DNA from: Streptomyces sp. KMM 9044
GTDB lineage: Bacteria; Actinomycetota; Actinomycetes; Streptomycetales; Streptomycetaceae
Length of the DNA stretch: 64,000 bases
Direction: 5' to 3'
Assembly (NCBI RefSeq): GCF_024701375.2
Contig: NZ_CP113910.1
Location: 5,704,001 to 5,768,000 of the forward strand
Position 1 is the stretch's first letter; each line of letters begins with the position of its first letter. The notes beneath the pieces are model-generated. The model was given only the letters and a program-made list of their open reading frames with translations, was not told where the DNA came from and did no database searches. Shown piece after piece: positions 9,599 through 16,334 of the stretch. A program made the translations under genes and the position numbers.

Positions 9599-10524
9599 TG
9601 GGGAACACCCCCACCCTTCAGTTCCGACACCTTGACCACCGTCAGGACGACGAGCAGCCCGAGCAGCACCAGACAGGCTCCCGCCTGCAGCAACATACGA
9701 TGCCTGCCCCTGGGCACGTACGCGAAGACCGCCGCCACCGCACCGCCCGTCAGCAGCCCCCCGAGATGCCCCTCCCAGGACGTGGCCACCGCGGAGATCA
9801 CCAGCCACAGCAGCAGCCCGCCCATGAACCGGTTGACCGCACGCATGTCGGCACCGATCCGGCGGGCCACCACGTAGTACCCGGCACCGAGCCCGAAGAT
9901 CGCCCCGGACGCGCCCACCACGGAATCCTGCGGAGCCAGCAGCAGCACCAGCACCGAACCGCCCAGCGCCGACAGCAGGTACAGGGCGAGACAGTGGACC
10001 CGGCCCAGCATCGGCTCGACGGCCCGGCCCAGGTTCCACAACGCCACCATGTTCATGACGATGTGCAGGATCCCGAACGTGCCCCCGGTGGGTGGCAGAT
10101 GCAGGAAGGCGCCGGTCAGCAGCCGGTACCACTCCCCGTTCACCAGGCCCTCCGGACGGAAGTCCCCCAACAGAGGCCCCTCGACCCACAGATAGTGACC
10201 GCCGTCCGGCCCGGACAGCCCCGCGCCCAGCATCGCGAACCGGTCCACGACCTCCGGCAGCGCCAGCTCCGCCAGATACGCCAGTACGCTGACGGCGACC
10301 AGCACGTACGTCACCACCGGCACCGCCGAGACACGGCCGCCGACGACGGTACGGGCCTGCCGTACCGACCGCATGCCCTCCTTCACACAGTCCGGACACT
10401 GGTGGCCGACGGCCGCCTCGCGCATGCAGTCCGGGCAGACGTACCGGTCGCAGCGCACGCAGCGGACATGGCACTCCACCCTGGTGTGGCGGTAGCAGGT
10501 GGTGACGGTGGACTCAAAATCCAC
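9595..10524 (-). CDS. Rhomboid family intramembrane serine protease
   Basis: Rhomboids cleave transmembrane segments inside the membrane. The 309-residue protein begins with a zinc-ribbon-like region (CYRH, CVRCDRYVCPDCM, CPDCV), as in other actinobacterial rhomboids, followed by six or more hydrophobic helices. The catalytic Ser lies in GASGAIFGLGAG and the catalytic His in HLGGLLTG; HIVMN is the usual loop motif. GTG 10524 is chosen because TAGGAG lies eight bases upstream. Its stop overlaps the start of the chitosanase gene by four bases, suggesting a functional pair: the membrane-anchored-looking chitosanase is a possible substrate. That link is inference. Confidence 0.9.
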   Translation of the reverse strand: MDFESTVTTCYRHTRVECHVRCVRCDRYVCPDCMREAAVGHQCPDCVKEGMRSVRQARTVVGGRVSAVPVVTYVLVAVSVLAYLAELALPEVVDRFAMLGAGLSGPDGGHYLWVEGPLLGDFRPEGLVNGEWYRLLTGAFLHLPPTGGTFGILHIVMNMVALWNLGRAVEPMLGRVHCLALYLLSALGGSVLVLLLAPQDSVVGASGAIFGLGAGYYVVARRIGADMRAVNRFMGGLLLWLVISAVATSWEGHLGGLLTGGAVAAVFAYVPRGRHRMLLQAGACLVLLGLLVVLTVVKVSELKGGGVPQ

Positions 10525-10669
10525 GAGCCGGCTCCTAGCGAAGAACGGGACGGACGAGCCGGTGGGGACGGCGGCGAACAAAATATCGAACAACGGGGGA
10601 GCGCCGCGGAGGCGGGGTCGAGGTGCCGTAGCCTCGGGACCGGTTCCGGTGACCGAGAGGGGAGCGCAC

Positions 10670-11527
10670 ATGGCCGCGATCGGCCTGACCAGGATCGAGG
10701 AAACCGCGCCCAAGCTGGTCAGCCTGTACAAGACCGCAGGACACGCCGTGTCGGGACACGGGCTGGACGGCCTGCGTGCCGCGGTCTACCTCGTGATCGA
10801 CTACTCCGGCTCGATGAGGCCGTACTACAAGGACGGCAGCGTCCAGGCTCTCGCCGACCGGGTGCTGGGCCTGTCCGCCCACCTCGACGACGACGGCATC
10901 GTGCCGGTGGTGTTCTTCTCCACGGACGTCGACGCCGTCACCGACATCGCCCTCGCCGACCACGAAGGGCGCGTCGAACGGATCGCGGCCGGACTCGGCC
11001 ACATGGGAAGGACCAGCTACCACCTGGCCATGGACGCCGTCATCGACCACTACCTCGACAGCGGATCGGCCGAGCCGGCCCTCGTCGTCTTCCAGACCGA
11101 CGGCGGCCCCGTCAACCGGCTCGCCGCACAGCGGTACCTGTGCAAGGCGGCGAAGCTCCCGCTGTTCTGGCAGTTCATCGGCTTCGGCGACCCGGACAGA
11201 CGGCAGTTCGACTACCTGCGCACACTGGACGAGCTGGCCGTGCCGGACAAGCGGGTCGTCGACAACGCCGGGTTCTTCCACGCAGGCACCGACCCCCGCG
11301 AGGTGCCCGACGCCGAGCTGTACGACCGGCTGCTGGACGCGTTCCCCAAGTGGCTGGCCGACGCGCGGACGCGGGGGATCGTGCGGCCACAGCGCGGTGG
11401 CCGCGGTCCCGGATCCCGGGCGCGAGACACAGTGACAGCCGACCACCGACCCCCTACGTGTCGCACTCCAGCACCGTCCGGCACAACCCGCACCGCGCCC
11501 GCACCCGCCCCCGCACCGGGACCCTGA
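10670..11527 (+). CDS. vWA domain protein with intact MIDAS motif
   Basis: The 285-residue protein has a von Willebrand factor A fold with a metal-ion-dependent adhesion site, DYSGSM, near residue 44, a conserved TSYHLAMD and FQTDGG. Relatives occur beside tellurium-resistance-type TerD genes, but none is present here. ATG 10670 follows GAGAGGGGAGC. After WLADARTRGIV the last 40 residues are low-complexity (Pro, Thr, Ala, Arg) and the final 74 bases overlap the end of the convergent metallopeptidase gene. The tail therefore looks like read-through after loss of an earlier stop. Its role is unknown. Confidence 0.85.
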   Translation: MAAIGLTRIEETAPKLVSLYKTAGHAVSGHGLDGLRAAVYLVIDYSGSMRPYYKDGSVQALADRVLGLSAHLDDDGIVPVVFFSTDVDAVTDIALADHEGRVERIAAGLGHMGRTSYHLAMDAVIDHYLDSGSAEPALVVFQTDGGPVNRLAAQRYLCKAAKLPLFWQFIGFGDPDRRQFDYLRTLDELAVPDKRVVDNAGFFHAGTDPREVPDAELYDRLLDAFPKWLADARTRGIVRPQRGGRGPGSRARDTVTADHRPPTCRTPAPSGTTRTAPAPAPAPGP

Positions 11528-12368
11528 TCCGCTGATGGCACACAGGACACGGGAACGACACCCGCAGCGGCTCCTCACCGCCACCCCCCTGCACGAAGCT
11601 GTACGGCACATCCGGCCGGGCCGCAGGGAAGAAGAGAACCCCGCGCCGCCCCTGAGCATGCCGACGCTCCCGCGCGTACCGCCGGCGCCCCGTCCCGCCG
11701 GCGGCCGCCAGCGGCGGCTGCCGGCCGTCGTACCGGGCCAGCTCCCTCCCCCTCACGTACGCCGTATAAGCCTGCTCACTGGTGAACCACGCCGACGGGT
11801 CCTCACCGAACACCAGCGACCGCTTCGCCAGCACATAACCGAACTCCTCCGGCGTAAGATACCCCAGCTTCTGGGACGACACCCCGTCCTCGCGGAACGC
11901 GTCCAGCAACAGCCACCCCGCCCCCAGGTACGTCGCCGCCGTGTCCGTCAGCAACTCGTTGTCCCGCGTCCCGGGAAACGACAGCCCCAGACGATGCAGA
12001 TACACATGCGTCACCTCATGAGCCAGCGCCGCACCGATGTCCCGCCGATGCATCCGGAACCGGTCGTTCAGCTCCACGAAGTACTCAGGCCCCGCCGCCA
12101 GCTCGACATGCGCCGCATGCCTCATCTCGCGAAAACTCACGATCAACCGCGCATCGGGCAACCGGTAGTGCCGCACCATCTCCCGCGCCACCCGCTGCGC
12201 CCCCAGATGAAGATCCTCCGTGTCACGGAACGCCACATCGACAGGCGCCACACTCACCGGGAACGCCCGCACCGTGTCATACGACAAACGCCGGTACACC
12301 GCGGTCACCGCCGCCCGCACCGTCTCCAGATGCGGAAAGCCCCGCTCCACCAACCCGTCGCCCGTCAC
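11454..12368 (-). CDS. Putative zinc metallopeptidase with C-terminal zinc ribbon
   Basis: I do not recognise a named family. A gluzincin-like HExxH motif, AHEVTHVYLH, lies near residue 117, with NELLTDTAATYLGAGWL about 25 residues on, which could give the third zinc ligand. Downstream GYLTPEEFGYVLAKR resembles tails seen in HExxH proteins. The C-terminus has two CxxC pairs (CPVCHQRIRV and CGLCRTV) forming a zinc ribbon. The protein lacks a signal peptide and is probably cytoplasmic. GTG 12368 is chosen for the strong GGGGGTGGGG upstream; the frame is open to an ATG at 12449 and includes a GTG at 12401. It diverges from chorismate mutase. Confidence 0.75.
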   Translation of the reverse strand: MTGDGLVERGFPHLETVRAAVTAVYRRLSYDTVRAFPVSVAPVDVAFRDTEDLHLGAQRVAREMVRHYRLPDARLIVSFREMRHAAHVELAAGPEYFVELNDRFRMHRRDIGAALAHEVTHVYLHRLGLSFPGTRDNELLTDTAATYLGAGWLLLDAFREDGVSSQKLGYLTPEEFGYVLAKRSLVFGEDPSAWFTSEQAYTAYVRGRELARYDGRQPPLAAAGGTGRRRYARERRHAQGRRGVLFFPAARPDVPYSFVQGGGGEEPLRVSFPCPVCHQRIRVPVRGRVRARCGLCRTVLECDT

Positions 12369-12478
12369 GCCCCACCCCCAGACGCCCAGAACCGATTCCA
12401 CTGTACGAGCCCATCCCGGAACCCGACCCCGGCCGCGGGCACCCGGCACCTCACCACCGCCCCGTAGGGTGGCTCCCC

Positions 12479-12853
12479 ATGACCACCAGCAACACCGGTA
12501 CCGGTGACGTCGACCCCGCAGTCCGCGAGGAACTCGCCGCGTTGCGCGACAGCATCGACAACATCGACGCGGCCGTCGTCCACATGCTCGCCGAACGCTT
12601 CAAATGCACCCAGCAGGTCGGCCGCCTCAAAGCCGAACACCGGCTGCCACCGGCCGACCCGGCCCGCGAAACCCGCCAGATCACCCGGCTGCGCGCCCTC
12701 GCCGAGAACGCGAAACTCGACCCGGCCTTCGCCGAGACGTTCCTGAACTTCATCATCGCCGAAGTGATCCGCCACCACGAACGCATCGCCGAGGACACCA
12801 CCAAGAGCCCCGTCAGCAGCCCCACCGGCGCCCCGGCACCCCTCACCGACTGA
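12479..12853 (+). CDS. Chorismate mutase, AroQ type
   Basis: This enzyme converts chorismate to prephenate for phenylalanine and tyrosine synthesis. The 124-residue protein is a single all-helical AroQ domain: ELAALRDSIDNIDAAVVHML, then RFKCTQQVGRLKAEH with the Arg and Lys active-site residues, and RLRALAENAKLDPAFAETF. The C-terminal 20 residues are a Pro/Ser/Thr tail. A -10-like TAGGGT at 12465-12470 lies just before ATG 12479 with no clear ribosome-binding site, so the transcript is probably leaderless, as is common for Streptomyces housekeeping genes. Confidence 0.93.
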   Translation: MTTSNTGTGDVDPAVREELAALRDSIDNIDAAVVHMLAERFKCTQQVGRLKAEHRLPPADPARETRQITRLRALAENAKLDPAFAETFLNFIIAEVIRHHERIAEDTTKSPVSSPTGAPAPLTD

Positions 12854-13003
12854 CCCCCGCCCCCACACCGGGGCGTGACACGAACACCACCACCTGCCGG
12901 GCCGCGGCCCCCGCCACACCCCGCCCGTACGCCCCCACGGGGCCCGGCAGGCCCCGCCCCCACATGACGGCACTCACCTGCCGCCCACTCCGCAGACCCC
13001 GCA

Positions 13004-13299
13004 GACTCTGCTGCTCGATTCGAGGGATGGTGGGTCTTCGAACTTGATGGGGGTACCGCCGACCGTCGGCACCTCGGCACGCGCCGACTGCCCGTCGAAC
13101 GTCCTGGTCGGGCGGCGCTCCGTGGGGCGGCCGAGGCGCGTCGGCCGACGATCACCCCCCCCCACTTCGAAGAGCCGGGATGGTCACGCACCGCATCCGA
13201 GAGGGGCCGGCCGGGGTGCCGGACCGCCTCCTCGCGAGGCCCGTTCCACGCGCCCCGTCGACAGGCCGGCGTCACTCTCCGCAATTGAGCAGCAGAGTC
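13004..13299. mobile_element. Copy A of a 143-bp inverted-repeat element, interrupted
   Basis: The left end GACTCTGCTGCTCGATT (13004-13020) and right end AATTGAGCAGCAGAGTC (13283-13299) are inverted repeats with one mismatch. The copy is interrupted at 13032-13176 by another element that duplicated GGGATGGT. Removing the insert and one duplicate leaves exactly 143 bp, nearly identical to copy B. The size, terminal inverted repeats and lack of a gene fit a miniature inverted-repeat transposable element (MITE). The parental transposon is not identified. Confidence 0.8.
13032..13176. mobile_element. Nested 145-bp miniature element, ISL3-like ends, 8-bp target duplication
   Basis: The ends read inward as GGGTCTTCGAAC and GGCTCTTCGAAG, sharing GG-TCTTCGAA. 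The insert is flanked by perfect direct copies of GGGATGGT at 13024-13031 and 13177-13184. Copy B, without the insert, has a single GGGATGGT, so the empty site is preserved next door. Ends beginning GGCTCTT and 8-bp target duplications are typical of the ISL3 family. With no transposase this is a non-autonomous derivative; the family assignment is an inference from the ends. Confidence 0.75.
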
Positions 13300-13305
13300 C
13301 CCGCA

Positions 13306-13448
13306 GACTCTGCTGCTCAATTCGAGGGATGGTCACGCACCGCATCCGAGAGGGGCCGGCCGGGGTGCCGGACCGCCTCCTCGCGAAGCCCGTTCCACGC
13401 GCCCCGTCGACAGGCCGACGTCACTCTCCGCAATTGAGCAACAGAGTC
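13306..13448. mobile_element. Copy B of the 143-bp inverted-repeat element, intact
   Basis: The left end GACTCTGCTGCTCAATT (13306-13322) matches the right end (13432-13448) as an inverted repeat with one mismatch. Copy B follows copy A after six bases (CCCGCA), and the same bases precede copy A. The arrangement therefore looks like tandem duplication of a 149-bp unit rather than two independent insertions. Confidence 0.8.
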
Positions 13449-13561
13449 CCCCCACACCCCAAAGCCCTCGCACGCGGGCGCACGTCCGGGGCCCCCGCCC
13501 AGGGCCGGACAGAGGCCGTGTACCGATCCGCCTCTGTGCCACACCATCGCCATCAGGCAGC

Positions 13562-16192
13562 ATGGCCCGCATGTCCGTACTGACGCGCGACGAAGCGCAG
13601 AACCGAGCACAGCTCCTCCACGTCCACCGCTACGCGATCGAACTCGATCTCACCACCGGTGACGACACCTTCGACTCCCGCACCGTGATCCACTTCACCG
13701 TCCTCGCGAACCGGGACAACGCGGACACCTTTGTCGAAGTCAAGCCCGCCGAGCTGCGCTCCGTCACTCTCGACGGACACCCCCTGGACCCCGAGATCCT
13801 CGACGGCAACCGACTGCCGCTCAAGGACCTCACCCCCGGCGAACACGAACTCCACGTCGACGCCGCCATGCACTACTCCCGCACCGGCGAAGGCATGCAC
13901 CGTTTCACCGACCCCGCCGACGGCGAGACCTACACCTACACCCAGCTCTTCCTCGACGACGTCCAACGCGTCTTTCCGGCCTTCGACCAGCCCGACCTCA
14001 AGGCCGTCTTCGACCTCACCGTCACCGCCCCCCACACCTGGACCGTCCTCGCCAACGGCATCACCGAACACCTCGGCGACGGCCGCTGGAAAGCGGCAAC
14101 CACCCCCCTCATCTCCACCTACCTCGTCGCCGTCGCCGCCGGACCCTGGCACTCCGTACACACCGAACACCGCGGCCTCCCCTTCGGCATCCACTGCCGC
14201 CGCTCCCTCGCCCCCCACCTCGACGCCGACACCGACGAACTCCTCGACGTCACCCGCGCCTGCTTCGACCGCTACCACGAGAAATTCGCCGAACCCTACC
14301 CCTTCGACTCCTACGACCAGGCATTCGTCCCCGAATTCAACGCCGGCGCCATGGAAAACCCCGGCCTCGTCACCTTCCGCGACGAATTCGTCTTCCGGTC
14401 CGCCGTCACCGACACCCAACGGCAGACCCGCGCCATGGTCATCGCCCACGAAATGGCCCACATGTGGTTCGGCGACCTCGTCACCCTCACCTGGTGGGAC
14501 GACATCTGGCTCAACGAGTCCTTCGCCGAATACATGGGCTACCAGATCACCGCTGAAGCCGCCCTCGGGGGATCTGGGGAGAACCCCCCCAGAAAGTGGG
14601 GTACCGACACCTGGACCGACTTCGGAGTCACTCGCAAATCCTGGGGCTACGACGCCGACCAGCGCCCCTCCACCCACCCCGTCGCCCCCGAAGACGTCCA
14701 GGACACCGCCTCCGCCCTCCTCAACTTCGACGGCATCTCCTATGCCAAGGGCGCCTCCGCCCTGCGCCAGCTCGTCACCTGGCTCGGCGAAGACGCCTTC
14801 CTCACCGGCATCAACACCCACATCCGCCGCCACAAGTTCGCCAACGCCACTCTCACCGACTTCATCGACTCCCTCGCCTCCGCCACCGACCGCGACGTCC
14901 ACGCATGGGCCACCGCCTGGCTCACCACCACCGGAGTCGACACCCTCACCCCCCACCTCCACACCGAACACGGCCACTGGCACCTCACCATCCAGCACGA
15001 ACCCAGCCCTCCCCACCCGTCCGAACCCGCCCCGGCCAAGGACCGCGACGGCCGCGAACCCCTCACCACCCCCAAGCCGGACACCGGCATCCGCCCGCAC
15101 CGCATCACTCTCGGCCTCTACGACCACGACCTCCACGACGCACGCGGCCTCACCCCTCGCAAACATCTCGACATCGACCTCCCCACCACCGACGACATCG
15201 CCATCGGCGCAGCCGGCCCCCGCCCCGCCCTCCTCGTCCTCAACGACGGCGACCTCACCTACGCCAAGATCCGCTTCGACCACGAGTCCACCCGCACCCT
15301 CCGCACCCGCCTCTCCGGACTCCCCGACCCCCTCACCCGCGCCGTCGTCTGGAACGCCCTCCGCGACGCCGTCCGCGACGGTGAACTCCCCCCCACCGAC
15401 TACCTCGACATCGCCCGCACCCACCTCCCCCACGAAACCGACCTCGCCCTCGTCGAAGGTGTCCTCGCCTTCGCCACCACCCACATCACCGGCCGCTACG
15501 TCACCCCCGGTGGGCGGCCCGCCGCCCTCGCCACCCTCACCGACCTGTGCCGCGACCTCATCCGCCGCACCGAGGACGGCGACAACCCCAGCTTGCGCCT
15601 CATCGCCGTACGCCACCGCATCGACACCGCCGCCCACCCCCACACCATCGCCGCCTGGCTCACCGACGGCACCGTCCCCGGCGGCCCCGAACTCGACCCC
15701 GAACTGCGCTGGCGCATCCTCACCCGACTCGCCGTCCTCGACGCCACCGACGAAGCCGCCATCGCCGCGGAACTCGCCGACGACCCCAGCGCCACCGGCC
15801 AGCAGGGCGCCGCCCGCTGCCGCGCCGCCCTGCCCCGCGAAGACACCAAAACCCGAGCCTGGGACGCCATGTTCCACACCGACACCCTGTCCAACTACCT
15901 GTTCACCGCCACGGCCCAGGGTTTCTGGCAACCCGAACAAGCCGACCTCATCCGCCCCTACGTCGCCCGCTACTACAAGGACGCCGTAGCCCTCGCCGCC
16001 CGCCGCGGCCCCGCCCTCGCCGAAGCCGCCGGCCACTGGGCCTTCCCCGTCCACGCCGCCGACCCCGAAACCCTCCGCCTCGGCCAGAAATGCCTCCGCA
16101 AGGCCGACCCGACCCCCGCCCTCCGCCGCAAACTCGTCGACCAGCTCGACGACCTCGCCCGCGCACTGCGCATACAGCAGGCACAGGCCTGA
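13562..16192 (+). CDS. pepN: Aminopeptidase N (M1 family)
   Basis: PepN removes N-terminal amino acids from peptides in the cytoplasm. The 876-residue product has the exopeptidase motif GAMENPG near residue 262 and the zinc site HEMAHMWFGDLVT near residue 296, with the third ligand Glu in LNESFAEY 18 residues after the second His. The C-terminal ERAP1-like helical domain is present. Between residues 335 and 347 (LGGSGENPPRKWGTD) it carries about 12 extra residues not expected in this conserved region; the DNA there is a G/C-run hairpin repeat (separate entry). The stop codon lies inside a 20-bp tandem repeat. The gene converges on the nucleotidase gene across a strong terminator. Confidence 0.95.
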   Translation: MARMSVLTRDEAQNRAQLLHVHRYAIELDLTTGDDTFDSRTVIHFTVLANRDNADTFVEVKPAELRSVTLDGHPLDPEILDGNRLPLKDLTPGEHELHVDAAMHYSRTGEGMHRFTDPADGETYTYTQLFLDDVQRVFPAFDQPDLKAVFDLTVTAPHTWTVLANGITEHLGDGRWKAATTPLISTYLVAVAAGPWHSVHTEHRGLPFGIHCRRSLAPHLDADTDELLDVTRACFDRYHEKFAEPYPFDSYDQAFVPEFNAGAMENPGLVTFRDEFVFRSAVTDTQRQTRAMVIAHEMAHMWFGDLVTLTWWDDIWLNESFAEYMGYQITAEAALGGSGENPPRKWGTDTWTDFGVTRKSWGYDADQRPSTHPVAPEDVQDTASALLNFDGISYAKGASALRQLVTWLGEDAFLTGINTHIRRHKFANATLTDFIDSLASATDRDVHAWATAWLTTTGVDTLTPHLHTEHGHWHLTIQHEPSPPHPSEPAPAKDRDGREPLTTPKPDTGIRPHRITLGLYDHDLHDARGLTPRKHLDIDLPTTDDIAIGAAGPRPALLVLNDGDLTYAKIRFDHESTRTLRTRLSGLPDPLTRAVVWNALRDAVRDGELPPTDYLDIARTHLPHETDLALVEGVLAFATTHITGRYVTPGGRPAALATLTDLCRDLIRRTEDGDNPSLRLIAVRHRIDTAAHPHTIAAWLTDGTVPGGPELDPELRWRILTRLAVLDATDEAAIAAELADDPSATGQQGAARCRAALPREDTKTRAWDAMFHTDTLSNYLFTATAQGFWQPEQADLIRPYVARYYKDAVALAARRGPALAEAAGHWAFPVHAADPETLRLGQKCLRKADPTPALRRKLVDQLDDLARALRIQQAQA
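14565..14602 (+). repeat. In-frame hairpin repeat inserted in pepN
   Basis: A G-run, TCTGGGG, AGAA, a C-run with CCCCAGA, and AAGTGGGG form an imperfect hairpin that interrupts an otherwise conserved coding stretch. Its composition (homopolymeric G and C runs, AG-rich loop) differs from the surrounding codons and resembles small dispersed repeats I recall from Streptomyces intergenic DNA. It adds about 36 bases and keeps the frame. Confidence 0.5.
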
Positions 16193-16240
16193 ACCGGCAG
16201 GCACAGGCCTGAACCGGCAGGCACAGGCCTGAACCGGCAG
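16181..16240 (+). repeat. Three perfect 20-bp tandem repeats spanning the pepN stop
   Basis: Three identical copies of a 20-bp unit beginning GCACAGGCCTGAACC follow each other. The pepN stop codon TGA (16190-16192) is in the first copy. The unit contains the short palindrome CAGGCCTG. Confidence 0.95.
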
Positions 16241-16267
16241 ACGCACAACCAACGCAACCGAACGCAA

Positions 16268-16301
16268 CCGGGGGTGCCGCACCACCACGCGGCACCCCCG
16301 G
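16268..16301. terminator. Bidirectional terminator between pepN and the nucleotidase gene
   Basis: CCGGGGGTGCCGC (16268-16280) pairs perfectly with GCGGCACCCCCGG (16289-16301), a 13-bp stem with an 8-base loop. It sits between two converging genes. Confidence 0.85.
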
Positions 16302-16334
16302 CGCGCCTCACTCCACCCGGGGCAGCACCACGCG

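Larger units (their letters stand above)
12854..13561. other. Repeat island without genes between chorismate mutase and pepN
   Basis: This 708-base stretch contains no supported gene. It is dominated by two tandem copies of a 143-bp inverted-repeat element, one interrupted by another miniature element (see the three entries inside). The first 150 bases and the last 110 bases are ordinary GC-rich spacer. Confidence 0.75.

Noticed and set aside
13004..13448. CRISPR array
   Set aside because: Only two copies, 143 bp each, with inverted ends and no regular short repeats and spacers; no cas genes nearby.
13553..16288. A 911-codon open frame opposite pepN
   Set aside because: Gly/Val/Glu-rich antisense shadow of pepN without any domain or ribosome-binding site.
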